Source of the DNA: Ciona savignyi
Taxonomy: Eukaryota; Chordata; Ascidiacea; Phlebobranchia; Cionidae
Direction: 5' to 3'
NCBI GenBank assembly: GCA_000149265.1
Contig: CH003018.1
Location: 1,032,463-1,096,462, forward strand
DNA: 64,000 bases
Within the stretch, counting starts at the first letter, position 1. Every line of letters begins with the position of its first letter. The notes below the pieces were generated by a model. The model ran no database searches. It was not told where the DNA came from and saw nothing but the letters and a program-made list of their open reading frames with translations. Shown piece by piece: positions 55,401 to 62,007 of this stretch. Position numbers and translations under genes: made by a program.

Positions 55401-58400
55401 GCATTTTCGTCTGCATGCATTTAAATGATGAAACTGCTGACATTTTTAACAACTGAGCGCAAGCAAACTTCCATCCCCATTCACCTGTTCGTCCTTGTCA
55501 GAGAGAAACTTCCGAATTGCTTCAACCTCTTGTGCTGGAATCTGTTCATCTGACCTCAAGTACACTTCCCCGTGTTGCCGGAGATTTTGCAACGTCTCCT
55601 CCAATTTGTCAACCAATCTTCCATCAATAACAATGCGCTGTGTGATCAATTTAATTTCTTGTTATTGTTATTTTGATAATAAAACATTGTATAAATGTAA
55701 CCACCAACCAGAGTACCACAAAACTTACCTTGTAATCGTTCGCAAGTTTTTCAACCGCTCTGCGATCACCGGTACGTACTGTCCAATCAGCTAGCTTGCT
55801 TTCTGCATGGTTCAGCTGGTCCACAAGCCGATATTTGTTTTCATTATATTCAAGTTTTGACATTCGGTGAGCTGATGCGGTTGTCAGTGCTGGCAGCCAA
55901 ATAATTTGTTTATAGATAATTTTGCATAATTGACCAGCTATCTAGTCGTCGATTTGGGATGTTAAAATAAAAAATAAAATATTTGTGATTGATAAGATAA
56001 GCTTGGGTACACCCACTTAGTAGATATCACTAATCTAGCAAGAAATACTTTAAATAGATATGTACCAGCAAATCTGTCCGACATTTCTTCAAGTTGTTCA
56101 AGTGGAATTGAGTGGCCGGAGAATCTATGCGCTCGTCTTTGTTTTTGGAATGCTTGAAGCATTGGGTTCATGTCTTTAAATATCTCCTGCAACACATTAA
56201 CCAGTTATTGTAAGGGAACAAATGCAAAATGTTTCACAACTTTACATAAAAATTCAACAATAAAATTAACATACTTATTTAGCCTTATTTATATTTCTAA
56301 AAATGTTCCAATAATATCTAAAATAGTAAAAAGTGCTAAAATATAAGATTAAAATTTTTGGTTCAGTCATAAAAGCAATGTTATAAAATGTGTTTCTATA
56401 AAACCTTGTGCTTCTTCATTTGTTCATGAATTAGATCAATCATTTTTTCCTCATCGCTTAAGTCTTCAAGGGGAAATCCCTCTTCAATAGCAGCTTCGGC
56501 ACGATGAAGCCACGACCCCACCCTCTCCAAGCTGCCCAGGTAGCCGACTGTCTAGTTCACGGCCCCACCGCTGAGCGATAATATTTGTGATGTAATACTG
56601 AGCAATGCTTACTAAAGTATATAATTACCTGAACTGAACCGATAACTTTTTCGGACAAGTTTTCCAATCCGTGTATCAACTCTTCATTTATTGAAAGAGC
56701 ATTTCCTGAAGCCCATTTGTTACGAAGAGCTTTTACCTGAGATGCAGTGAATGTATCTCTTATTTCTTAAAAAAATTATGAGAGGAATACCTGGTCCAGT
56801 TTATGGGGAAGCTCGATCTTAAGAGCACGTTGTCCGAGGTAATCTTGTTGTCTGTATTTACGTAGTTTATGGATATCAGTGAGAGTGCTGTCAGTGTCGG
56901 AAAACCATGACATCACATCCTCATAGTGAAGCATATCATCATCCACCTGAACACATAGCATGAAGTGTTACCACTGATATTGCACAATTACATTGATGAA
57001 AGGTGAGTACCGGTGGAGCCTGAGTTCCTTCATCACCAGTGTTGCCATACTGCTTTACAAACTGCGCCACGTATGTCATTATGGATTTCTCGTCTGGTCG
57101 ATCAACATCAACATCTAAAAAAACAAATTTCTCACTTAAAAATATCACCCAACAAATATACAGCAATGGTGCATGTATCTTGCGATGTGTTCAATATTAT
57201 ACATCTTAGGTTCATCTATACAAGAATAAACACTACAATGACATAATTAAATTCGGTCCCAAGTGAATTATTTGCAAGTTTACATCGGCCTTTAGGCAAA
57301 TGGAATTAAAATGTCTTTGTGATTTAATTACAATATTAAGTTTCTGCCCGATACTTAAAATATTTATTGGTAAAGCGTTGCGTTGAATTTGATCTAATGG
57401 CATAGCTTCTTTGTTCAGAACACAACAAACAAATCCGATATTCCATTCACTATTATCTAAGCGCTCAGCACAAGGAGCATTTAATACACTTCAACAAGTG
57501 TAAGCTTTAACAAAAAAATCAGCTTGTAATTATAATCTCTCTTTAATTAGATCAATTGAAATGATTCCATTGAAATAAATGTCCATGTGACAGCTCAATA
57601 TGATATGAAGCACTAGATAAAGGGACCATTGAAACATTCAATAATCAGAAGAGGGAAATAAGCTGACTATATTTAATAAGAGCTAAAAGACAAGAGGTTA
57701 ATAAAGGGGAAAATTGTAGCTACTTATAAGTAAATAAATTTAATAAATAAAGTCATGGAACTACACACATAACTACAAATGGGTGGCACATTGTGCTTTG
57801 CATTTGTAATTTATTGACCTTTTATTTTTAAATATTGATTACAAAATACATAAGTGAATAAGGAAACAAAACAAAAAAGTTTGAAAAAAAAATATTCTGT
57901 GTAGTATAAGTGTTTTGGTAATTTCAAAAAGCAACACACTTCACAAAGCGACTTACCCTCAGGGTCTAAAAGCTTTGGTATGCCTAGATGTTCATAAGCA
58001 GTGTTAAATGCTGATTCAAGATTTTGTCGGTTGGTTGCACGTCGAATGGCATCCACATCAACCAGGTCAGGGTTGATTGTGTGGATCATGCTCTGGAATG
58101 CTCGGCCATCGCGCCAACTAGCTCCAAAGTCCTTCACCACAACATCCAATTCCGGCGGTTTACTTGAAAAACATAAATATAAATAATTGAATGCATGAGC
58201 ATAGAGGCCTGTTTGATCGTCACTCCAACCACTTTCAGCGCAGTCGTGTGCACATATTCTAGGGCATTCTTTAGTGATGTTGCCTTGATACAGTGGAATT
58301 CAAAGGATCAATCAAATATTAAGTTAAAATAAATATTAAACACACTACCATAACCCCTGCATTTTGACTGAAATATCACATGCAGTTGGACAATTTCTCA

Positions 58401-61400
58401 CTTTTGTGTTTTTCGTTTAACCCATTGAAGCAATGCTTTCTTTGCTGCGCCTTGCCACTTTGCTTTCGCCCCTTGTTTCTTCCGTTTGGGAGGGGAGCCA
58501 TCTTCCGGGCCAACACAGCTGTCCAGGCTCGATGTGCTTTCCGATAACTCACTTGTGAACGCCAAATTGTTTGTGAGCTCTTCGATCTGAACACAATGTC
58601 AACATATTGTTATTACATTGTTATTACAAAATTGCACTGGGCAAACATCTCAGTCTGGGCAATGACATACTCTGGGCCTGGGCAATGAATTTCAACATAT
58701 TGTTGTATTGATTATCCCATTAGATTTATATTCATGTGACAGTTAATACAATTTAACTACTTTTATACAATATCACATTTCACTGGATAATATAGATTGC
58801 TCAATGCATGAAAGTACAGAAAATTATGCGTATGATAAAATTAAAAGTGAAATTTATATATGTTAGATGTTTCCTATTCTTAGCAAAGAACAGGTTTCTT
58901 CAAAGCAGTACTTGGGTGACCCTAATTGCACAGAGTGAAAATATATGTTGCGTGACATCAAATTGAAAATTACAATTCACTGAACAAGTGACTTCATGCA
59001 ATAAATGTGAAGACGGCCGCTACAATACCTTACCTGGAGTACAGGAAGTAAAGTTTGTCGAATCTTCAATTAGTAAGTAGTTAAATATTATTCACACATG
59101 TTTAGTATAATTACATAAATGATTATATCATACACCAATTTTTGTTACATTTTATCCCCTGTCTTATGTGGTATTGTATTAATAACTCTATGCAGAATAC
59201 GAAGACAAGAAAAATAAAGTTGTACTTAACAGGTTACATACACAAAATAGAAAAGTTAATACAATTTGAAATTAATAAATACCACAATGTTTTGCTATAG
59301 AAAAACTTACCTGAAAATAAAGGATGACAGTCCAAAGCAAGCCAAGTATCACGGACGGCTTTCCATCCACTATACCAGCTGGGTGGATATTAACCAGCTT
59401 AATCTGAAAATATTTATATTTTATAATAAAAACAAGTAAAATTTCTAGACAAAATAACTTGTTAAACTATAGAAGCATTTAAATATGAAAAAAAAAAATT
59501 TATAAACCTTTTTTGATTCAAGAAATTGCAAGCACGTCTGAATGTTGCTGAGGTAATGTACTCGCTGCAGTTTGTGGCCGGTTTCTCCTTGCTACAAGTG
59601 GTGATAGTGTTAAAGTATTGTACACAACCTGTGTACCGGTAATAGAATAGTTACCAATCTTTCTCCTGATAATAACTGCAGTAAAATTCGGAGTTTCGTC
59701 CCGTCTCTGAGGTCAGTGAACAGATCTACAATTTCCATAGGGGGGCGCCGCTGAGAAGAGAAAACATCGTTTATTATTATTAGCTGCATAAATATATATC
59801 TGCTTTAGATAGTTAGGATAGGATAGAATATTCATGTTTATCCCCGAGAATGGGAAAACCAAGGGGGTTTAAACACACGGGCAATCGTCAGATTCCCTCG
59901 TGCCCGCCGTCGGGTTACCAGAACTTGTGTAGCTTTAGTAGTCTATATCCTTTAAGTTTAATCACCTTGCATAGATGAGCATTCATCCACCTTGTAAAAG
60001 TTCGTTTCTGTACTTTTTGTTGTTCATCTAAAAATGAAAACAATTCCTTGTATTACAATGTGTTTATATGAATATAGTAGCTGTTAAAGTAGGTGGTATT
60101 TTTGCGCCACTTATTACACTTAATGACCAAATTACAAAATATTATTAAATTGATCATACAAATAATAAAAAGATTTTTGTATGGTGTATTATTTTTAAAA
60201 TTTTAAGACACAAAATTATACCCTCCATTGTTAAACAGAACGCTTTACAACAAAAGACAAATAACAATGGTATCAACAATAGTACAATAGAGATTATTTG
60301 ATCAATTGTCGCTTCACTATTTTCATATTTCCCGCCCGTAGTAACTTTTAACAGCATTAGTTTGTTTGGATAACTAAACACAAACCAACATAATAAATAA
60401 ATAATTCATTACTATAACTTAAATAATTTTATTGAGGGGCATTTACTTCAAGAAATGCTGGATTAAAAATCACTATTATTTTGCATTTTATAAATAATCT
60501 ATTAAAAATATTCAAAATTTATATTTTGTGCTTATCGGTTTGATTTTAATGAGTCTGGCAAGTTAAGACATGATATTTGTTTAGAAACGTTTGCTTTTAT
60601 AGCAGGTTAATTATTAACTTATAAACTTTTAAATTTAAGACATGATATGTTTTTAAATAATACGTGTTGACTGAAATTTTCAAGATTTGATAATTAAAGT
60701 ATTCTTTTAATTATTCCAGTAGGCTAATTCAACAAATTCCAACGTTTAAAATAAAAAATAAAGTCTAACCTTATATTTAATTCTTACACAAAATGTTAAT
60801 TGTATACAACTTTAGCATTACTATCTATGAAATGCAGTCAAATTTTATTTATTTAGTGGGGGCATTATTTTCCAAATTTAAAAATGAAAATTATAGATCA
60901 ATAACAAAAGAGGTTTTTCACAAAATATCCACAAATACATTCTAAAACTTGATAAAATATCCGCCTTTATTCAATGTATCATTGATGGAAGCACATTCCA
61001 ATGGTTGCTATGGTAGCTATTGAAAAGACCATAATCCAAGCGGCAGGTCTAAGCTTGTAAAAGCTTCTGTGATTGGAGAATGGTGAGTACGGTATATCAA
61101 GTGTTTGTCTTTGGTAGGCTACTCAATAGGCACAAAAGTGTGTTAGTTGTCAGTGTTTACCATTCTGATTATAACATTCTTACATACAAGTCCACTATTT
61201 TCACAATGCTACACAATAAACAAATTGTAAATTTAAACCCATTATTTTTTAAATGGTTTACCATTTGCTTACTGGTTTAATAACTAATACCGGAAACTTT
61301 TTAAAAAGATATGCAGATGAAATGTATATAGAATAATAAAATTTCACCAAATAATAATGTTATTGTAACTATTATAAAGCAGTATTGTGGTACCACTGTA

Positions 61401-62007
61401 CCACTGCATTTAATACTCAACATTACACATGACTGGTCTTTAAATATGATACTGGTAATTTATTGTGACCAAAATAAAATCTTAAGTTATAATATATGGC
61501 AAATTTTTATGACGTTAACTTTAATCTTTTAGTGGTAGATTAATTTCAATATATAAAATAAAAACCAAGTTTTTTACTTAATACTTAACACTTAAAATGT
61601 TTAAAATTTACTTTGTAGTTCCATCACTACTTTTGGAAAGTTCCATGAATTCCGACCGATGTTAGCTGAGGGTTGTCTTCGTCTTGGTAGTCGAAGATCA
61701 ATCTAAGGAAATCGATTTTACAACAATGTAGTTTGTAGCTTTAGAGTATTTCAACACTTAAATGTGGTGATACTTATAAAAAACATGTTTACACTAGAAA
61801 ACATATGTAAAGTAGACCATCAGGGTAAAATTCTTTATGACCTTATAGTTAAATGTCTCCCCTACTTTTCATATGAATGTTATATCCATATATTATTATT
61901 ATCACATTGACACTAATTATTGAAAAAAATTTTATAGAAACTAAATTGATTTTTTCAAGGAGTATTACCTCCTCCTGGCCGACTTGCAGCGACTGTCTTG
62001 AAGCCAT
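17..62007 (-). CDS. SYNE: Giant nesprin (SYNE family) gene, 97 coding exons, 3' end outside window
   Basis: Nesprins link the nuclear envelope to the cytoskeleton: N-terminal CH domains bind F-actin, a long spectrin-repeat rod spans the gap, and a C-terminal KASH segment anchors in the outer nuclear membrane. The minus strand shows two CH domains with nesprin-type signatures (VQKRTFTRWMNAHL, LLDPEG, PDEKSIMTYVAQF) followed directly by helical repeats rich in E, K, Q and L with spaced tryptophans. I joined 97 exons totalling 15,336 nt (5,112 codons). Every acceptor is AG, every donor GT, and all phases match, including across the 24.6-kb intron 38. No stop occurs before the left edge, so the rest of the rod and KASH lie beyond it. 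There is no plakin domain, GAS2 or EF-hand, which argues against MACF/dystonin and alpha-actinin. Exact start use is uncertain because a 3' splice site lies 17 nt upstream of the ATG. Confidence 0.95.
3302..3592 (+). repeat. tRNA-derived SINE, near full length
   Basis: About 290 bp in a nesprin intron. The head has a tRNA-like part (box A-like tagcggttaag, box B-like ggtgcgaaactgg), then a conserved body (ttgggcaaggcact, gctccggtaacccgac, gaggtgatctga) and the tail ggggataaacatgaatatcct. Similar copies are listed below. It probably belongs to the SINEs known from Ciona, but the family name is not verified. Confidence 0.8.
6639..6672. repeat. Compound (CA)n(TA)n microsatellite
   Basis: About 5 CA and 12 TA units in a nesprin intron (6355-6800) that is otherwise plain AT-rich DNA. 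Confidence 0.95.
9910..10008. repeat. 26-bp minisatellite, 3.8 units
   Basis: Unit gattaataaatgtttgaaa plus atgaagt, three full copies and a partial one. It ends ten bases from the left border of nesprin exon 72 (donor side). Confidence 0.9.
12517..12790 (-). repeat. SINE, diverged
   Basis: Reverse copy beginning ataggatgaaagattcatgt and ending with the head motif ctaacccactaagctattctg. It overlaps no exon. Confidence 0.6.
13357..13788. repeat. Duplicated segment, copy 1 (left of gap)
   Basis: Nearly identical to 14035-14469 at an offset of about 680 bases, including part of nesprin exon 65 and the intron to its right. The left copy carries the complete exon 65; the other copy of that exon is cut by the gap. 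Most likely two haplotype contigs placed in tandem. Confidence 0.85.
13789..13929 (-). other. Foreign or chimeric 141-bp end replacing nesprin exon 64 in the left copy
   Basis: Where exon 64 should continue, the left copy switches abruptly to unrelated, GC-richer sequence. Read on the minus strand it stays open and ends in HAITKLVQ, the shared exon end, but the upstream part (for example VVVEGLWSSS) is not spectrin-like. A chimeric read at a contig end is the simplest reading. Confidence 0.6.
13930..14029. other. Assembly gap (100 N)
   Basis: Exactly 100 unknown bases. The flanks repeat each other, so the N run is a placeholder in a badly joined region rather than a measured gap. Confidence 0.99.
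14035..14469. repeat. Duplicated segment, copy 2 (right of gap)
   Basis: Partner of 13357-13788, with one or two small indels. This copy continues into a normal nesprin exon 64 (14444-14584), while the left copy diverges after 13788. Confidence 0.85.
14444..23048 (-). CDS. SYNE: Nesprin exons 39-64: second spectrin-repeat block
   Basis: Residues about 1811-3270. Exons: 22936-23048, 22658-22882, 22401-22598, 22168-22288, 22015-22111, 21404-21624, 20997-21346, 20406-20556, 20195-20341, 19969-20134, 19451-19596, 19224-19397, 18938-19099, 18725-18880, 18500-18657, 17970-18095, 17691-17906, 17339-17429, 17043-17252, 16787-16908, 16301-16541, 15943-16076, 15385-15571, 15158-15319, 14805-14969, 14444-14584. 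Exon 39 starts in phase 0, matching the end of exon 38 across 24.6 kb, and continues the same helical rod. Repeat-type motifs include DMEEWMNSSINEL, DFYTWFRSAKELL, DFTDWVNSANEEL and EWLCNVEERF. Exon 54 carries a GEIKLNIAVGKGE segment that recurs in exon 65 (GEIKINIMMGRGE), marking related repeats. Introns 18881-18937 and 17907-17969 are frame-preserving. Introns 15572-15942 and 21625-22014 contain SINE copies. Intron 18096-18499 shows nothing recognisable. Confidence 0.9.
15645..15868 (-). repeat. SINE, diverged, lacking the tail
   Basis: Reverse copy with gggttaccggagct, cagggttcaggtgat, gccttgcccaggaacaca and gaaaggcgacacacta motifs. Confidence 0.65.
16657..16690. repeat. Two copies of a 14-bp perfect palindrome
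   Basis: taaacttaagttta at 16657-16670 and 16677-16690, separated by six bases, in a nesprin intron. Confidence 0.8.
21690..21985 (-). repeat. SINE, strongly diverged
   Basis: Same order of motifs as the reverse copies (gttatcacacg, ctctatatgataaaac, ttgctttgcccaa, ctagctactggtttcgat) with many changes. Confidence 0.5.
23085..23300 (-). repeat. SINE, strongly diverged
   Basis: Reverse-order motifs (gttatcacatgggtaactgt, gagattacctcacgccca, ttcaggtgaaatccac) beside the better copy at 23500-23792. Confidence 0.5.
23500..23792 (-). repeat. tRNA-derived SINE, near full length
   Basis: Reverse-orientation copy of the element at 3302-3592, including the tRNA-like head at its right end (gcacttaaccgctagacc). 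It sits at the edge of the giant nesprin intron. Confidence 0.8.
24166..24700 (+). CDS. Small type I membrane protein, 132 aa, proteoglycan-like ectodomain (unrecognised family)
   Basis: Three exons: 24166-24348, 24405-24529 and 24610-24700 (stop TAG). Phases are 0 then 2 and close exactly. Residues 1-22 form a signal peptide (IFVGLCLIYTVHG). The short ectodomain has an N-glycosylation sequon at N28 and an acidic Ser-Gly-Asp site (EGSGD, Ser49) of the kind used for glycosaminoglycan attachment. A membrane helix follows at about 80-101 (GIILGALAGVMVVAIVAFLVI), then a 30-residue tail with R/E clusters, no tyrosine, ending EIEPRV. It resembles a syndecan in layout, but the conserved syndecan tail with its C-terminal EFYA is absent, so I do not call it one. 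The phase-2 junction at the membrane-tail boundary (AG|G) is the same as in all the neighbouring genes. An acceptor-like cag sits 7 nt before the ATG. Function unknown. Confidence 0.7.
24701..25819 (+). other. Spacer between the orphan gene and the FN2 gene
   Basis: 1.1 kb with no coding signal on either strand. It includes a paired accggt motif at 25264-25278 and the TATA candidate at 25682. Confidence 0.5.
25682..25687 (+). promoter_or_regulatory. TATA box candidate for the FN2 gene
   Basis: TATAAA lies 138 nt before the ATG at 25820 in a spacer with no other gene. A start about 30 nt downstream would give a leader of roughly 100 nt. Position only; not tested. Confidence 0.35.
25820..28998 (+). 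CDS. Type I membrane protein with two fibronectin type II modules and mucin stalk, 453 aa
   Basis: Seven exons: 25820-25883, 26892-27062, 27144-27878, 28246-28332, 28463-28574, 28742-28838, 28903-28998. Residues 1-21 are a signal peptide. Two fibronectin-II-like modules lie at about 22-78 (CVFPYEYNDNQY, WCG) and 79-135 (CLFPFFYGGKN, WCAIE), each keeping the C-x-FPF and WC signatures. FN2 modules commonly bind collagen or other extracellular ligands. Residues about 147-254 are twelve 9-residue Thr/Pro repeats, extended by more Thr to about 280: a probable O-glycosylated stalk. The membrane helix is about 363-388. The tail (390-453) is charged, has no tyrosine, and spans two exons, unlike the other genes here. 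Modules are flanked by phase-1 introns. A TATAAA lies at 25682 and a poly(A) signal at 29119. Intron 1 (25884-26891) holds a SINE fragment. Confidence 0.82.
25955..26070 (-). repeat. SINE fragment (tail half) in intron 1 of the FN2 gene
   Basis: Motifs gtgaatgggaaaaccaagg and gggcaatcgtcagatc match the reverse SINE tail. Confidence 0.65.
27347..27670 (+). repeat. Coding minisatellite, twelve 27-bp units, in the FN2 gene
   Basis: Twelve tandem 9-codon units alternate between types such as TEQPTTPKT, TAEPTIPKT and IAEPTIPIT. They form the Thr/Pro stalk. The base composition leaves several other frames open on both strands, which produces long antisense open frames with no support as genes. Confidence 0.9.
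28999..29931 (+). other. Spacer between the FN2 gene and CUB-like receptor 1
   Basis: 0.9 kb. Apart from the poly(A) signal it holds a G-rich stretch near 29390-29450 (ggttagggcg, ggggtaagggg) that recalls the C-rich interior of the 62398 transposon in reverse. No gene seen. Confidence 0.45.
29119..29124 (+). terminator. Poly(A) signal of the FN2 gene
   Basis: AATAAA 121 nt after the stop at 28998, in an AT-rich flank. Confidence 0.5.
29932..31160 (+). CDS. CUB-like receptor 1, single-pass, tyrosine-motif tail, 306 aa
   Basis: Five exons: 29932-29983, 30049-30276, 30384-30614, 30689-30869, 30932-31160. Residues 1-17 are a signal peptide. Exons 2-3 (about 18-170) encode one CUB-like domain: a first Cys pair (CQDFGG, CTWLF), the conserved Cys-x-x-Asp before LAGG, and a closing TLRFFSDENNNGVGFTIFY strand. 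The second half carries extra cysteines not usual in CUB. A short Thr/Pro linker leads to a membrane helix at about 203-226. The 80-residue tail starts with a basic run (KGKKKRQQR) and has tyrosines in TYEYAL, SHYGMV (fits the ITIM pattern S/I/V/L-x-Y-x-x-I/L/V), LYKHL and QYETF. CUB domains mediate protein or carbohydrate binding; the ligand here is unknown. A poly(A) signal lies at 31355. An in-frame upstream Met at 29857 exists, but the inner start gives the better signal peptide. Confidence 0.82.
31355..31360 (+). terminator. Poly(A) signal of CUB-like receptor 1
   Basis: AATAAA 195 nt after the stop at 31160 and before the TATA-like site of the next gene. Confidence 0.45.
31410..31416 (+). 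promoter_or_regulatory. TATA box candidate for CUB-like receptor 2
   Basis: TATAAAA lies 34 nt before the ATG at 31450 and 250 nt after the stop of the previous gene. Initiation near 31440 would leave a leader of about ten bases. Confidence 0.4.
31450..33769 (+). CDS. CUB-like receptor 2, single-pass, acidic tyrosine-motif tail, 359 aa
   Basis: Six exons: 31450-31519, 31807-31933, 31998-32104, 32163-32396, 32922-33090, 33397-33769; all phases close. Residues 1-23 are a signal peptide. The CUB-like domain (about 24-179) has the pattern CNISAEE, SCRWRL, CEDYVEIG, MCGYEPP and IMKFYSNG...GFTLNY. Unlike its neighbours its first half is split by an additional 64-nt intron inside the SCRW motif. 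The membrane helix is about 209-235, ending CICYR. The 124-residue tail is strongly acidic with tyrosines in LYYVAT, CYEEIS, AYTLAD and RYDLVAP. These are SH2-type contexts but not strict ITIMs. A TATAAAA at 31410-31416 lies 34 nt before the ATG, implying a very short leader. The intron at 32397-32921 contains nothing recognised. Confidence 0.82.
34323..35806 (+). CDS. CUB-like receptor 3, single-pass, tail with ITIM-like and YxN motifs, 330 aa
   Basis: Six exons: 34323-34368, 34448-34675, 34730-34924, 35141-35215, 35266-35350, 35443-35806. Residues 1-15 are a signal peptide. The CUB-like domain is about 16-156 (LCSIDLQ, CTWLFPAAGRQ, CDDHLVLPDG, then WPYPSLTFVSD...GFKLSF). Exon 2 has the same 228-nt length as in CUB-like receptors 1 and 5. 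A Thr-rich linker precedes the membrane helix at 183-209. The 121-residue tail begins with a proline-rich PLPKIP (SH3-type), then VTYESI (fits ITIM), EYITPN, IYENSD (YxN, the Grb2 SH2 type), GYMAPI and a C-terminal QPVYLDL. The bases cag stand one nucleotide before the ATG in a 3' splice-site-like context. A possible poly(A) signal is at 36112. The end of this gene and its 3' flank are duplicated at 37218-37450. Confidence 0.82.
36405..37450 (+). pseudogene. Decayed copy of a CUB-like receptor gene, closest to CUB-like receptor 3
   Basis: From 37218 to 37450 the sequence matches 35704-35935 (end of the tail and 3' flank of CUB-like receptor 3) at roughly nine bases in ten by eye, including the QPVYLDL codons, the stop and more than 100 nt after it. 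Upstream only remnants are visible: a first-half CUB exon end near 36445-36458 encoding MLPDG followed by gtt rather than a proper gtaag donor, and a membrane-like stretch at about 36878-36945 (ITVGVIINLFLVFVEFF) that ends in a stop. No open frame joins these parts and no signal peptide exon is evident. It is therefore a relic of a duplicated member rather than a working gene. Confidence 0.65.
38095..38395 (-). repeat. SINE, strongly diverged, upstream of CUB-like receptor 4
   Basis: Reverse order of body motifs (tttatccccatgataag, ggcagttagattaactac, aatccactggtttcagg, caatggtctaaccg). It ends about 35 nt before the ATG at 38431, so it may supply part of that gene's upstream region. Confidence 0.55.
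38431..40356 (+). CDS. CUB-like receptor 4, single-pass, tyrosine-motif tail, 374 aa
   Basis: Seven exons: 38431-38494, 38554-38778, 38896-39141, 39211-39303, 39384-39482, 39538-39652, 40074-40356; phases close throughout. Residues 1-21 are a signal peptide (an inner Met6 is also possible). The CUB-like domain is about 22-178: CILVVNQTEGQ, CNWTFPASGNQ, CGDRLELPD, then a Cys-rich second half and ANWSQPALKFFSNG...GFRLYYV. Two extra Ser/Thr-rich exons lengthen the stalk. The membrane helix is about 255-279. The 94-residue tail has tyrosines in VYATVN, GYALAQ, TYEVAA, LYGKGG, DYAVIV and LYHGV. Donor of exon 2 is gtcagt and exon 3 replaces the usual Gly at the join. No clear AATAAA follows within 300 nt. 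Confidence 0.8.
40357..41128 (+). other. Spacer between CUB-like receptors 4 and 5
   Basis: 0.8 kb with no open frame or known repeat. Short direct words (atcactaa, taatcccgat) recur at 40620-40690 without a clear unit. Confidence 0.4.
41129..42776 (+). CDS. CUB-like receptor 5 (divergent), long tail with ITIM-like, YxxM and repeated tyrosine motifs, 446 aa
   Basis: Five exons: 41129-41186, 41310-41537, 41595-41840, 41896-42052, 42125-42776. Residues 1-19 are a signal peptide. Exons 2 and 3 have exactly the lengths of the homologous exons in neighbours (228 and 246 nt), showing common descent although the CUB sequence is much eroded: the C-W-I strand is replaced by SWSLKSG, and several N-glycosylation sequons appear. 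The 57-nt intron 41538-41594 is stop-free and in frame, so exons 2-3 could also be read through. The membrane helix is about 205-226. The 220-residue tail is the longest in the cluster, with more than ten tyrosines: SPYCEI and LNYAQI fit ITIM, TSYAVL is near the TxYxxV/I switch motif, DYIPM is YxxM (PI3K type), plus YDMAAP, YMVPM, YLQPV, YEIAS, YGLV and YSEI. Poly(A) signal at 42943. Confidence 0.78.
42777..43750 (+). other. Spacer between CUB-like receptor 5 and Vps62-like receptor 1
   Basis: 1 kb; poly(A) signal near the start, otherwise nothing recognised. Minus-strand open frames here have no start context, splice partners or recognisable protein. Confidence 0.4.
42943..42948 (+). terminator. 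Poly(A) signal of CUB-like receptor 5
   Basis: AATAAA 167 nt after the stop at 42776. Confidence 0.5.
43751..45406 (+). CDS. Vps62/DUF946-like receptor 1, single-pass with tyrosine-motif tail, 393 aa
   Basis: Six exons: 43751-43799, 43857-44055, 44292-44501, 44559-44815, 44866-44953, 45028-45406. A signal peptide (about 1-23) is formed only when the 57-nt intron 43800-43856 is removed. The outer part (about 24-210) shows two halves with the Vps62/DUF946 pattern: SIWEPVPPSNDYFILGQ with RPPDDYQLIVG, then CPKGYVALGAIAS...YRCV, and a closing TTFYTLRQLY. In known proteins this fold is found in fungal Vps62, plant proteins and VPS13-type contexts, not normally as a receptor ectodomain. A Thr/Asn linker precedes the membrane helix at about 245-265. 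The 126-residue tail is basic near the membrane and has tyrosines in HYDEVAP, EYSYAAG, DYSTIPG, VYGNNE (YxN), IIYGRE, ILYNTC and IYSVAT. Poly(A) signal at 45462. Confidence 0.8.
45462..45467 (+). terminator. Poly(A) signal of Vps62-like receptor 1
   Basis: AATAAA 56 nt after the stop at 45406; the next gene starts 303 nt further on. Confidence 0.55.
45770..47204 (+). CDS. Vps62/DUF946-like receptor 2, single-pass with tyrosine-motif tail, 363 aa
   Basis: Seven exons: 45770-45791, 45854-46052, 46116-46328, 46383-46537, 46593-46700, 46753-46828, 46886-47204. Exon 2 has the same 199-nt length and phases as in the gene before it, so the two are tandem duplicates. The signal peptide is split over a 22-nt first exon and exon 2 (LLLTLHCSNA). 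The outer part keeps SIWEPKPPNGFHVIGQ, RPAQLRLLVANG, CKPGYRSLSDVA, YRCV and IYTLKQ. The membrane helix is about 235-254. The 106-residue tail has TYNDVE, AYINSQ (YxN), GYCNV, EYETIG, RYIPTYN, GYETP and a C-terminal QPVYLGLE that matches CUB-like receptor 3. An aag acceptor-like triplet abuts the ATG. Poly(A) signal at 47314. The stop is 447 nt from nesprin exon 38 on the other strand. Confidence 0.8.
47314..47319 (+). terminator. Poly(A) signal of Vps62-like receptor 2
   Basis: AATAAA 110 nt after the stop at 47204. Confidence 0.55.
47652..56946 (-). CDS. SYNE: Nesprin exons 10-38: first spectrin-repeat block
   Basis: Residues about 321-1810. Exons: 56791-56946, 56629-56736, 56405-56551, 56066-56186, 55729-55889, 55485-55637, 55124-55279, 54712-55029, 54246-54389, 54021-54194, 53870-53957, 53260-53483, 52944-53122, 52768-52885, 52422-52588, 52226-52361, 51771-51899, 51600-51713, 51434-51541, 50536-50712, 50168-50452, 49997-50113, 48857-49048, 48586-48768, 48402-48517, 48222-48335, 48070-48166, 47899-47991, 47652-47846. 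The translation is all-helical, with spaced tryptophans typical of spectrin helix A (for example DWKQWAAVF, TKWLDQVEGVL, DRFTQWLLAFEKSL). Introns 52362-52421 and 51714-51770 are short, stop-free and a multiple of three, so retention would keep frame. Introns at 49049-49996 and 50713-51433 are the largest here and contain nothing I recognise. The last exon ends in phase 0 before the giant intron. Confidence 0.9.
51950..52215 (+). repeat. tRNA-derived SINE, diverged copy
   Basis: Body and tail motifs recognisable (ggttgtgtgcttgaccaaggc, agggataaacataactatcc); many substitutions. In the intron between exons 25 and 26. Confidence 0.65.
53534..53832 (+). repeat. tRNA-derived SINE, near full length
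   Basis: Well preserved copy with intact head and tail motifs, in the intron between nesprin exons 20 and 21. Its two tRNA-like boxes are the clearest in the window. Confidence 0.8.
55280..55437. repeat. Palindromic minisatellite in a nesprin intron
   Basis: Tandem units built around the 18-bp palindrome atttaaatgcatttaaat with spacers aatggtac or aatggttt. The first bases (ctgcatgcatttaaat) are the 3' splice site of exon 16 on the minus strand, and a second copy of that splice site occurs near 55405-55425. Confidence 0.8.

Noticed and set aside
58351..58369. Possible micro-exon between nesprin exons 7 and 8
   Set aside because: An AG and GT flank 19 bases here, but direct joining of exon 7 to exon 8 gives matching phase and the expected CH2 sequence without it.
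17..62007. Alternative identity as MACF/dystonin, spectrin or dystrophin
   Set aside because: The CH pair matches nesprin signatures and is followed directly by repeats, with no plakin domain, SH3 insertion or WW/ZZ region in more than 5,000 residues.
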